From the NCBI RefSeq assembly GCF_002355595.1, contig NZ_AP017422.1, forward strand, positions 5,894,823 through 5,958,822: a stretch of 64,000 nucleotides of DNA. The letters are read 5' to 3'. A program made the translations under genes and the position numbers. The stretch's first letter is position 1, and each line of letters begins with the position of its first letter. Below, piece after piece: positions 35,929 through 44,605 of this stretch. The notes under the pieces were generated by a model. It saw nothing but the letters and a program-made list of their open reading frames with translations. It did no database searches and had not been told where the DNA came from. This stretch comes from Filimonas lacunae (GTDB lineage: Bacteria > Bacteroidota > Bacteroidia > Chitinophagales > Chitinophagaceae).

Positions 35929-37846
35929 CGAATCTCCATTTTACAAAGGCTTCCATCGCTTCATAATCGGCCAACCCCAGGCTGTCGTATATTCTGGCAG
36001 TTTCGCGGTTACGCTGTTCTGCACGCACCCAAAATTCCCTGGCGTCGTCACCTGGGAAAACAGGGGTATCTTTTTGAGATTGATGTTTAAATATGGCGTT
36101 GCGCTTGCGTATCACCTCCAGTGGCGATAACGGCACAGCCATCTCAATTTCATATGCTTCAAACTCATGCCATGCTCCACGATACATCCACAACCAGCAG
36201 TCTTTGGCCCAGGCTTCTGTTTTGCGTAAACGGGTTAATGCTTCTATAATAATGTGGAAACAAACAATGTGCGTTCCATGCGGGTCGGCAAAATCACCGG
36301 CTGCAAATACCTGGTGTGGTTTTACCCTTTGCAGCAACTCAATGGTCAGCTGAATGTCCACTTCACTTACAGCATTCTTCTGTGTTTTACCGGTTTCATA
36401 AAAAGGAAGCTCCATAAAATGAATATGATCATCCTGTAAGCCTGCATAACGCGCGCCTGCAATCGCTTCTGTTTTACGTATAAACCCTTTTACGCTTCTT
36501 ATTTCCTTTGTATCTATCTGGTTGGGTTGTTTGGCAGCTATAAAGGCACGCATGTCTTTATAAGTCTGCTGTAATTCGTTCACATCCTTACCCGAGCTTT
36601 TCATAAAGTCAATGGTAAACTCCACATAGCGCAACACATCATCATCCCACACAGCTGTATTACCCGATGTCTGGTAAGCCACATGCACGTCATGCCCCTG
36701 ATCTACCAGGCGAATAAACGTACCACCCATAGATATTACATCATCATCCGGATGTGGTGAAAAAATGATAGAACGTTTTACGGCTGGTATTGCACGTTCC
36801 GGACGGGAACTGTCATCGGCATTGGGCTTACCACCTGGCCAGCCGGTAATGGTTTGCTGTAACTGGTTAAAAATACTGATGTTGGTATTATAAGCGGGAC
36901 CGGTTTGCACTATCAGTCCGGCCATACCGTGACTGTTATAATCCTCGTCGGTAAGCTTTAACACAGGCTTACCCAATGTTTGCGAAAGCCATATCACCGC
37001 TTTTTTAATCAGGGTTTTATCCCATATGCAATCTTTCACCAGCCAGGGCAGGTTAAAGCGGGTAAGCTCGCTCGCCGCATCTTCATCTACAATAAACTCT
37101 ACGCTGGAAGACAACTGTAAAAAAGTAGCAGGCACCTCACCGGTGATATCGCCTTCCACTGCTTTCTTTATGATAGAAGCCTTCGTTTTGTTCCAGGCCA
37201 TCAAAATAATTTCCCGGGCTTTGAATATGGTTCCAATGCCCATGGTAATGGCTTTGGATGGCACATTTTCTTTCGCACCAAAATCACGCGAAGCATCTCT
37301 CCTGGTTAACTCTTCCAGGGTTACCAGACGCGTACCTGAGTTAGGCGCACTACCCGGCTCGTTAAATCCTATATGCCCGGTACGGCCTATACCTAACAGC
37401 TGAATATCCAGCCCTCCAAATTTTTCAATCTTTTGTTCGTATTCCAGGCACCAGGCATGTATGGCATCTTTATTCAGTGTGCCATCCGGTATATGAATGT
37501 TCGCAGGTGCAATATCTATATGGTTAAACAAATGCTCGTGCATAAAAGCCACATAGCTTTGTTTGGCAGTAGGCTGTATAGGATAATATTCATCCAGGTT
37601 AAATGTAACCACATTACTAAAGCTTAACCCTTCTTCTTTGTGCAGACGCACCAGCTCACTGTATACTTTAACAGGGGTTGCGCCCGTAGCCAATCCCAGT
37701 ACGGCAGTTTCGCCCTTTGCCTGTTTGGCTTTAATAAGTGTTGCAATACGCGCTGCAACTATCACCGACGCTTCCTGCTGGGAAGCATACACAGTTACCG
37801 GAACTTTCTCAAAACGGGTTTCTTCTAAAAGGTTTAATCTGGCCAT
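35918..37846 (-). CDS. nagB: Glucosamine-6-phosphate deaminase-like protein fused to a PIG-L/LmbE deacetylase domain
   Basis: A 642-residue cytosolic two-domain protein. The N-terminal NagB domain (about 1-275) has LATGATP, Asp85 in TFNLDEYY and the motif GIGRTGHIGFNEPGS. His158 and Glu163 match E. coli His143 and Glu148, but Thr156 replaces catalytic Asp141. The C-terminal domain (about 358-642) is LmbE/PIG-L, with HPDD (365-368) and HGTH (523-526) supplying zinc ligands; relatives deacetylate GlcNAc-containing molecules. The fusion could convert GlcNAc-6-P to Fru-6-P, with the LmbE half standing in for NagA, but this is inference. Lacking a signal peptide, it is the main intracellular step of the operon. 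Confidence 0.88.
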   Translation of the reverse strand: MARLNLLEETRFEKVPVTVYASQQEASVIVAARIATLIKAKQAKGETAVLGLATGATPVKVYSELVRLHKEEGLSFSNVVTFNLDEYYPIQPTAKQSYVAFMHEHLFNHIDIAPANIHIPDGTLNKDAIHAWCLEYEQKIEKFGGLDIQLLGIGRTGHIGFNEPGSAPNSGTRLVTLEELTRRDASRDFGAKENVPSKAITMGIGTIFKAREIILMAWNKTKASIIKKAVEGDITGEVPATFLQLSSSVEFIVDEDAASELTRFNLPWLVKDCIWDKTLIKKAVIWLSQTLGKPVLKLTDEDYNSHGMAGLIVQTGPAYNTNISIFNQLQQTITGWPGGKPNADDSSRPERAIPAVKRSIIFSPHPDDDVISMGGTFIRLVDQGHDVHVAYQTSGNTAVWDDDVLRYVEFTIDFMKSSGKDVNELQQTYKDMRAFIAAKQPNQIDTKEIRSVKGFIRKTEAIAGARYAGLQDDHIHFMELPFYETGKTQKNAVSEVDIQLTIELLQRVKPHQVFAAGDFADPHGTHIVCFHIIIEALTRLRKTEAWAKDCWLWMYRGAWHEFEAYEIEMAVPLSPLEVIRKRNAIFKHQSQKDTPVFPGDDAREFWVRAEQRNRETARIYDSLGLADYEAMEAFVKWRFDEK

Positions 37847-37874
37847 ATGTTATATCAGGTAAGTGCAAAATGAA

Positions 37875-39317
37875 TTAATAACGGATCTTAAAACTCCATG
37901 CTTCTTTACATGGCAACTTCTTTAATAATGCTTCGGGTATAGTAATTACCAGGGTTTGTCCCTCCTGCTTCCAGGTGAGTTTTTGTTTAGCCCCCAGCAT
38001 ACTTACATTCTTTACCTGCTGATAAGGTATATGCGTTAAGGTAACAGTAGCCGGCAGGCTACCCTTCCCTTCTTCCGAGCGGTAAATGGCATAAGTAGCA
38101 CCAGGCTTGTGGGTAAACACCACATGCCCCTGCTCACCAATCAGGCTATCTCCCTGGGTATTGTAAATAGCTTCCCCGTTCACCGTCATCCACGAACCAA
38201 TTTCCTGTAAGCGCTCATACGCTTCTGTGTGCCAGTCCCCATCAGGTCCGGGCGCCACATTCAACAGCAGGTTGCCATTACGCGATACCACATCCGTTAA
38301 AATATGCACCACCTTATTGGTGCTTTTAAAATGCTCTTTGGGAATATACGACCATGAATCGCCCAACGTCATACAGCTTTCCCAGGGATAAGGTAAATAG
38401 CCGGCAGGAACACTTTGTTCAGGAGTAACATAGTTTTCAAACTCACCACTCACTGTTCTGTCCACCACCAGCAAGCCTGGCTGATTTTTCCTCGCCATGC
38501 GGGCAATGTTAGGCATATCAATATCCTGGTCGTAAGGAATGGCACGTTGCCAGTCCACCGCAGTGTCAATCGTATTTTTAGGACGTACCCAGCCGCCATC
38601 TAACCATAAAATATCCATCTTACCGTAATCCGTCATCAGTTCCTCTATCTGGTTATAGGTATACTGCTTAAACTGGTTCCATTTATCCGGATGTTTGGCA
38701 GGGTTGTAAGAGGGGTTACGTGTTTGTGGTGGAAAATAACGCCACCAGTAATCATTGCTATGCCAGTCGGGCTTGGAAAAATAAGCGCCAATCATAAAGC
38801 TATCGGCACGGAAAGCCGAGAATACTTCTTTGGCAATATTGCTACGTGGATTACTGGAAAAAGGAGTTTTCGGATCTGTTACTTTATAATCGGTCTGATC
38901 TGTGTCGAACATACAAAAACCATCATGGTGCTTGGTGGTAAACACCACATACTTCATTCCTGCCTGCCGGGCGGCTTTGGCCCATTTCTGCGGATTAAAC
39001 AATACAGGATTAAAGGTGGTTTGCAGCTTTTCATAAGCTGCCAGGTAGGTATTATAACTTTCGGCATAAGGGCCTTTACGTTCGCACCATCCTTCATCTT
39101 CCGGACAAATGCTCCAGCTTTCTACCACACCCCATTCGCTGTAAGTGCCCCAGTGCATCAGCAAACCAAACTTTACATTTTGCCATTGGTGCAGCTTTCT
39201 TGTAACCAAGCTGTCTTTTGGCCATTGGTAATCCTTACTGGTGTTATGCTGCTGAGCCTTACCTGTAAGGCATGCACCCAGTAAACCTGCCACCAGCACT
39301 GTTTTCACTTTGCTCAT
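37875..39317 (-). CDS. GH29 alpha-L-fucosidase (single catalytic domain plus beta-sandwich)
   Basis: A 480-residue secreted enzyme. The signal MSKVKTVLVAGLLGACLTGKAQ has a possible lipobox (LGAC, Cys16), though a cut after KAQ is as likely. GH29 landmarks are FGLLMHWGTYSEWGVVESW, VVFTTKHHDGFCMFDTD and nucleophile Asp240 in ILWLDGGWV. It differs strongly from the other GH29 in the operon and has no F5/8C domain; the C-terminal part is a short beta-sandwich ending in the KIRY tail. By layout it is closer to the broad-specificity subfamily A, which includes core fucosidases. The two fucosidases probably attack different linkages. Confidence 0.9.
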   Translation of the reverse strand: MSKVKTVLVAGLLGACLTGKAQQHNTSKDYQWPKDSLVTRKLHQWQNVKFGLLMHWGTYSEWGVVESWSICPEDEGWCERKGPYAESYNTYLAAYEKLQTTFNPVLFNPQKWAKAARQAGMKYVVFTTKHHDGFCMFDTDQTDYKVTDPKTPFSSNPRSNIAKEVFSAFRADSFMIGAYFSKPDWHSNDYWWRYFPPQTRNPSYNPAKHPDKWNQFKQYTYNQIEELMTDYGKMDILWLDGGWVRPKNTIDTAVDWQRAIPYDQDIDMPNIARMARKNQPGLLVVDRTVSGEFENYVTPEQSVPAGYLPYPWESCMTLGDSWSYIPKEHFKSTNKVVHILTDVVSRNGNLLLNVAPGPDGDWHTEAYERLQEIGSWMTVNGEAIYNTQGDSLIGEQGHVVFTHKPGATYAIYRSEEGKGSLPATVTLTHIPYQQVKNVSMLGAKQKLTWKQEGQTLVITIPEALLKKLPCKEAWSFKIRY

Positions 39318-39324
39318 CGCTTTG

Positions 39325-41997
39325 TTATTTTACCTGTATTAAATCTCTTAACTGAATAGTTTTGGAAGAACCGCCGATCATTACCCGAAAAGCTCCTGGC
39401 TCTATCACCTGCTGCATGTCTGCATTGTACATTGTTAGCATTTCAGGCGTAATAGTAAAATGTACTTCTTTTTGTTCACCGGGTTGTAATAAAATGCGCT
39501 GAAACCCTTTCAATTCTTTCACGGGCCTTACTATGGAAGCAATTTCATCATGAATATACAATTGTACTACTTCATCTCCTGCCATATCCCCCGTATTCTT
39601 TATAGTAAAAAACACATTTACAGAATCAGAAGCTTTTATTTCGGATTTATCAAAACGTAAGTCACTGTATGTAAACCGGGTATAACTTAATCCATGCCCA
39701 AAAGGAAACAAAGGCTGGCCGGTTAAATTATCATAATCATCCCCTCTTCCGGTTGGTTTATGATTGTATACCAGCGGCAACTGCCCTTCAAACACAGGAA
39801 AGGTAACAGGCAAACGGCCGGCTGGGTTATAATCACCAAACAACACATCTGCAATAGCATTGCCCCCTTCATCTCCCGGATACCAAACATCCAGTATGGC
39901 CGGCGTTTGATGTATCCAGCTGTTCATAGTTACGGCACTGCCGCCCACTATCACCACCGCAAAAGGTTTTCCCGTAGCAGCAATGGCCTGAATAAGCGCT
40001 TCCTGCTGTCCTGGCAACGACAGCTTAGCCCTGTCTCTGAATTCTCCTTCCTCTATACCCACTACAACCACAGCCGCACCGGCTTTTTGCACAGCTGCTA
40101 CGGCCTGCTGTATCAGCTGATGGTTGTTATGTTTTACACCAGCATCCCATACCAGTTTTAAACGGGCGCTGCCATTAGGTTCGTGATATACCAGTTTTAT
40201 CTTATAGGCTTTGTCTTTTACCAGCACCACCGGCTTTAGTAAAGTATCAAAAGAAGATTTATCCCAGGTATCAATCAACAGCACATCATTGATATATAAT
40301 CGATAGCCATCGTTGCCCTGTATACCCAGCTGCACGGTGCCGCTCACCGGCGATTGTATAAAACCATTCCATTCTGCAGAAAAGAAATCGTAGTGCAGGC
40401 TGCGATCCGGAGCAAAAAGCGTCCACTGAAAATTAACCGTCTCATCTACCCGGCTCACTTTAGGTGTACCCGTAGCGGTTACGTTATCATAGTAGCAGGC
40501 CTGCAATCCTTTTTTAGTTTGCCCGTTCTCTTTGTAAAAGAAACAATCGGCCGGCACCACTACATAGTTGTTATCAAATCTTCCGGGGCCCGGTGCATAA
40601 GTCACCTCCATACCCGGCACTTTACGCTTAATTCCCGTTACTATGTTCACAGTTTGTTCACCGGGGCCACTATAACCACCCAGTCTTGCCGCCATAGCAT
40701 CTTCTCCAATAACCGCCAACGAGGTCAGTTTTTTACTAAACGGCAATACCTGCCTGTCGTTTTTCAGTAACACAATCGACTCTTTGCTGGCCTGGCGGGC
40801 AATGCTGCGATGTTGTGCATTATTCACATACCTGTTGGCATCTTCTGCATGGATATAGGGGTTTTCAAAAAGCCCCAGTTCAAATTTTACGCGTAACACA
40901 CGGGCTACCGCGCTATCAATAGCCGATGCCCGGATATATCCTTTATCAAAAGCAGCTTTAAACAGTGGATAGTGCTGGTAAGAGGTTTGGAATATTACAT
41001 CCAGCCCGTTATTCACCGCACTGGCAGTAGCATCGTCATATCCGGTGGCGGTATAATGTAACACATTCGCACCACCCACTGCCGAAGCATCAGATATTAC
41101 AAAGCCTTTAAAATTCCAGTCATGTTTTAGTATCGTGTTCAATAAATGATTGTTGGCAGTGGCCGGACTTCCATCTACTGAGTTATAAGCAGTCATTACC
41201 GAGCGGCTGCCCCCTCTTTCAAAACAGGCACGAAAAGGAGGGAAATATATTTCGTTCAGCAACCTTTCGTTATAATGAATAGGATAACTATCTCTTCCTC
41301 CATCGCCCACATTGGCGATAAAGTGTTTAGGGGTAGATACTATTCCCAGCTTTTCAAAAGCACTTACAAAAGCCACTCCCATTTCGGAGGTAAGAAAAGG
41401 ATCTTCGCCATAAGTTTCTTCTGTACGGCCCCATCTTACATCTGCGGCAATATTCACTACCGGCGTTAATATCTGCCGTATGCCCCTGCTTTTACTTTCC
41501 AGTGCAATAGCATTGGCCACCTGGTGCATTAAAGCCGTATCCCAGGTAGCGGCTAACCCTATCGCCTGCGGGTAAGCTGTGGCCTGAGCCCTCACCAACC
41601 CATGCAAAGCTTCATCAAAAGGAATAATAGGAATACCCAGCCTGGTTTCTGTGGTAAAGAAACGCTGCATATCATTTATTTCCTTCGCCATCTGCACTGC
41701 ACTTCCACTACTGCCATACATCATCAACTGTGCAGCAGCTCCCCCCGCCTGTGCTTCTGTGTTTACCTGGAAGCCAAATATGCCATTCTTATATTTGTCT
41801 TTTCCTTCCTGCAGCCCTCCGGGAATCATAAACATCTGCCAGAATTTTTCTTCCAGTGTCATCCGCTTTAGTAAATCCTGCACACGCGCTTCTACAGGTT
41901 GTGTACTGTCTTTATACAAAGCCTTTTCCGTCTGGCTTATTCCAGGTAAAACAGACAACCAAAACAAACCAAGGGGAATATATTTTTTACAGTTCAT
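39325..41997 (-). CDS. GH3 beta-glycosidase with PA14 insertion
   Basis: An 890-residue secreted enzyme from the ATG at 41997, which gives the signal peptide MNCKKYIPLGLFWLSVLPGISQ and lies 2 bases after the upstream stop; the longer frame overlaps the esterase gene. The GH3 barrel carries RWGRTEETYGEDPFL, KHFIAN and nucleophile Asp303 in GFVISDASAV. A PA14 domain (about 495-620; FFSAEWNGFIQSP, IQGNDGYRLYIND) is inserted in the second domain, and a fibronectin-type-III-like domain ends the protein. Such GH3 enzymes are beta-glucosidases or beta-xylosidases. In this context, removal of the core beta-1,2-xylose of plant N-glycans is a hypothesis. Confidence 0.9.
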   Translation of the reverse strand: MNCKKYIPLGLFWLSVLPGISQTEKALYKDSTQPVEARVQDLLKRMTLEEKFWQMFMIPGGLQEGKDKYKNGIFGFQVNTEAQAGGAAAQLMMYGSSGSAVQMAKEINDMQRFFTTETRLGIPIIPFDEALHGLVRAQATAYPQAIGLAATWDTALMHQVANAIALESKSRGIRQILTPVVNIAADVRWGRTEETYGEDPFLTSEMGVAFVSAFEKLGIVSTPKHFIANVGDGGRDSYPIHYNERLLNEIYFPPFRACFERGGSRSVMTAYNSVDGSPATANNHLLNTILKHDWNFKGFVISDASAVGGANVLHYTATGYDDATASAVNNGLDVIFQTSYQHYPLFKAAFDKGYIRASAIDSAVARVLRVKFELGLFENPYIHAEDANRYVNNAQHRSIARQASKESIVLLKNDRQVLPFSKKLTSLAVIGEDAMAARLGGYSGPGEQTVNIVTGIKRKVPGMEVTYAPGPGRFDNNYVVVPADCFFYKENGQTKKGLQACYYDNVTATGTPKVSRVDETVNFQWTLFAPDRSLHYDFFSAEWNGFIQSPVSGTVQLGIQGNDGYRLYINDVLLIDTWDKSSFDTLLKPVVLVKDKAYKIKLVYHEPNGSARLKLVWDAGVKHNNHQLIQQAVAAVQKAGAAVVVVGIEEGEFRDRAKLSLPGQQEALIQAIAATGKPFAVVIVGGSAVTMNSWIHQTPAILDVWYPGDEGGNAIADVLFGDYNPAGRLPVTFPVFEGQLPLVYNHKPTGRGDDYDNLTGQPLFPFGHGLSYTRFTYSDLRFDKSEIKASDSVNVFFTIKNTGDMAGDEVVQLYIHDEIASIVRPVKELKGFQRILLQPGEQKEVHFTITPEMLTMYNADMQQVIEPGAFRVMIGGSSKTIQLRDLIQVK

Positions 41998-41999
41998 TG

Positions 42000-44513
42000 T
42001 TATTGCACCTCCGTTATTACAGATTCGCTGTCTGCTATCTGCCATTGATTGTTATAAAATCCGGCAAGCTTAACACCGCTGCTGCCTTTTATAAGCATGT
42101 CTACTCCAAACACCATGTAGTCCGGAAAGCCGCTTGCACCTGCAAAATACTGGTTGGCATTGGCCGCGCTAAACCCTTTCAAGCCTGTGCCACTTACAGC
42201 ACCTACAGTGATATGGTTACTGCTTTTCAACGGCCAGGTAAAATAGGCTGCCAGCGAATCGCCCTGTAACACACGGCTACCCACCTTCACTTCATTGCGG
42301 GTTACCTGAACCGGGCAATCTTTCAGCAACAGTTTCCACGCAGTATTGGTAGCAGCATTGCCAAACAACACAACTCCCCTATCAGCGTATTTATCTAATG
42401 AGTATTCTTTATCAGCAATAATATCTATAGCTCCATTCCCCCGGTAATACCAGGTTTCAGCATCATATTTTGCCTTATTCAGGCTCCACGCATTCTCTTC
42501 TTTTGCACCGGCTGTGCTGTATACAAACACCATCCTGTAGTTAAAGGGCTCTTTAAATGTGCCATTACGCACAGGGCCCTTTTGCCAGCTATCCGGCTTA
42601 CCGGTCACTTTCCATTGGGCCGCGTCTTTTGTAATATACACGCTATCATTTTCACTCGCCGTTGTATAGGTAATAGCAGCAGTAGCATCCAGCTGTATGG
42701 TAATCGTGCGGCCTTTGCCCCATGGCTGCAATTGCAACGCCAGCATTTGTACATTTTCTGTACTACCGGTTATCGCACCAGCCGCTACATCCCGCTTCAA
42801 CTGAATACGGCTATAAGCCAGCGGATGTTCCTGTTGTTGTATCACTGCCCATCTGTACGCAGCAGATACACCAGGGTTGGCAGTAGTAAAATCTATCACA
42901 TGCATAGCACTGTCTGCTACACGGGCATGCCATTTAAAAAACTCAAACAAAGGCTTCCAGTCCACACTTTGATCGCCATACCAATGTTCTCCACCCGGAT
43001 ATTCGAAATAGCTCATATCGGTATGAAATCCTCCAAACAGCTTACGCATTTGCCGGGCATAAGTAACAGGTACCACCTTATCGGCATCACCATGCAGTAT
43101 ATAAGTACCTAATGGTTTATAATTATTCGCCAGCTTTATTACATCGCTCTGGTTGCTGGTGCGCAGCAGCATTGCTTCCATTGCGGTGGCACCGCTATCC
43201 GGGATCAATCCATCTGCCGATCCGTATCCTTTTAAAGTTGGATAACCCGAACAAGGTGCAATACCAGCCCACTTATCCGGATAGGTAGCTCCTAAAAACC
43301 AGGTACCATGTCCACCCATAGAATGCCCGGTAAGATATACATGCTGTTCGTCTGGCATAAATTGCTTTTTCGCAATAGCCAATACTTCCAGTGCATCCAG
43401 CCGGCCCCAATCTTCCCAGTTAAACCCTCTGGGTCTGCGGTTGGTAGGCGCCACCAGGTTGCCCCAGTCTTTCGGCTTATAAGCACGCGCTTGCCCAATA
43501 GCTTCTACACCTGCACCATGTACCGAAAAAAACAAAGCCTGCCCCGGCGCATCCCCTCCGGTACCCGGTGTTACTGCATAATACTGTAAACTGCCATCTA
43601 TAGCACTGGTAAAAGTAGCGGCATAAGGGTCTGTTGCATTTACTGCTTCAATAATGAATGGCTTTTTATCCAGCTCTTTTCCTTGCAACGTTAGCACCAC
43701 ATTTCCATTGTGCTTTCCCTTGCTTTGTATTCCACTGGCATCAAAAGTAAAAGGCACTTTGCGGGTACTCATTGCTGGTACATCCGGCAAAGTGCTGGTA
43801 TAGGAACGGTTGTTTATAATAGTATGGAGTTGAAGTCCCTTTGTTGTACGGGCAGAAGCATTGATCACGACTATGGCACCCTGCAACTGCTGGTTATTTT
43901 GCGACAGCCGAACGGAAGGCAGCGTAGCGTCTTCGGTATTTACGGTTATGGGGCTACTATTCCATAGTAACGCAGCAGACACCGCCCCGCCACGAATGTA
44001 AAACTCATTCAGACCTTTGTTTAATTGCACAGGTATATATAAGTACCCTGCATTGTATATATCGCCGGCATGAATTACCCCGTTAACATATACAGCGCTG
44101 TTCCCTTTTACCTGTAACAAAGCTGTTTGTTCTTTTTCGGAAGAATAAGTTACATATATATAAGCACCGCTAATACCAATTCCACCGGCATGCGTTCCGG
44201 ATTTTACGCCCGGCCCGGGAGGCCCTCCTGCTCTTTCCCGTTTCTCCCTTGCCCTTTTGAGTATATGAAGGCTATCGGCCTGTACCGGCTCCCACACTAT
44301 ATCCTTGCTTCCCCCTACAGCACCACCAGCCACCGGCGTTGGTAAAGCCTTTACATACAAATAGTAAGCAAGTTCATCTGTATAAATAGCCTCACGACCA
44401 TAACGGGCGGGAATAGCAGCGGCAAGCCCCTTATCAAAATAATATACTTTCTGTGCTTTTGCCTGCGTTAACAGCATAGCAAGCACATACAAGAGCCGTT
44501 GATAGCTTCGCAT
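42000..44513 (-). CDS. Large secreted alpha/beta hydrolase (esterase/prolyl-oligopeptidase-like), unknown substrate
   Basis: An 837-residue protein with a signal peptide ending TQAKAQ. Beta-rich regions (about 25-300) precede a serine-hydrolase core (about 310-530) with nucleophile Ser398 in TGHSMGGHGTW, probable acid Asp476 or 478 (HGDADKVVP) and His510 (GGEHWYG). A long C-terminal region of about 300 residues follows, without a recognised motif. The GHSMGGHGTW form occurs in polyhydroxybutyrate-depolymerase-like esterases and S9 peptidases. It is the first gene after susD and is separated from it by an imperfect terminator. It might remove ester substituents or cut the peptide part of glycopeptides. 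The substrate is not known. Confidence 0.72.
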   Translation of the reverse strand: MRSYQRLLYVLAMLLTQAKAQKVYYFDKGLAAAIPARYGREAIYTDELAYYLYVKALPTPVAGGAVGGSKDIVWEPVQADSLHILKRAREKRERAGGPPGPGVKSGTHAGGIGISGAYIYVTYSSEKEQTALLQVKGNSAVYVNGVIHAGDIYNAGYLYIPVQLNKGLNEFYIRGGAVSAALLWNSSPITVNTEDATLPSVRLSQNNQQLQGAIVVINASARTTKGLQLHTIINNRSYTSTLPDVPAMSTRKVPFTFDASGIQSKGKHNGNVVLTLQGKELDKKPFIIEAVNATDPYAATFTSAIDGSLQYYAVTPGTGGDAPGQALFFSVHGAGVEAIGQARAYKPKDWGNLVAPTNRRPRGFNWEDWGRLDALEVLAIAKKQFMPDEQHVYLTGHSMGGHGTWFLGATYPDKWAGIAPCSGYPTLKGYGSADGLIPDSGATAMEAMLLRTSNQSDVIKLANNYKPLGTYILHGDADKVVPVTYARQMRKLFGGFHTDMSYFEYPGGEHWYGDQSVDWKPLFEFFKWHARVADSAMHVIDFTTANPGVSAAYRWAVIQQQEHPLAYSRIQLKRDVAAGAITGSTENVQMLALQLQPWGKGRTITIQLDATAAITYTTASENDSVYITKDAAQWKVTGKPDSWQKGPVRNGTFKEPFNYRMVFVYSTAGAKEENAWSLNKAKYDAETWYYRGNGAIDIIADKEYSLDKYADRGVVLFGNAATNTAWKLLLKDCPVQVTRNEVKVGSRVLQGDSLAAYFTWPLKSSNHITVGAVSGTGLKGFSAANANQYFAGASGFPDYMVFGVDMLIKGSSGVKLAGFYNNQWQIADSESVITEVQ

Positions 44514-44542
44514 AAAATATTGGTATCAGTATTTCAATTTAG

Positions 44543-44589
44543 GAAAAAAAATATAGAAAAGACTGTGCTGTTTTCAGTCACAGCCTTTT
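44543..44589 (-). terminator. Imperfect terminator/attenuator between susD and the enzyme genes
   Basis: On the minus strand a hairpin (44557-44589; about 13 pairs with one mismatch and one bulge around a 4-base loop) is followed by a U-rich run (44544-44552). It begins 16 bases after the susD stop. Being imperfect, it would probably terminate only part of transcription. Confidence 0.6.
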
Positions 44590-44605
44590 CTTATATGCCT
44601 TGCTG

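Noticed and set aside
38691-39284. 197-codon plus-strand open frame opposite the GH29 gene
   Set aside because: Antisense shadow of a gene with an intact catalytic motif; no ribosome site or family signature.
42582-43112. 176-codon plus-strand open frame opposite the large hydrolase
   Set aside because: Antisense shadow without recognisable domain or start context.
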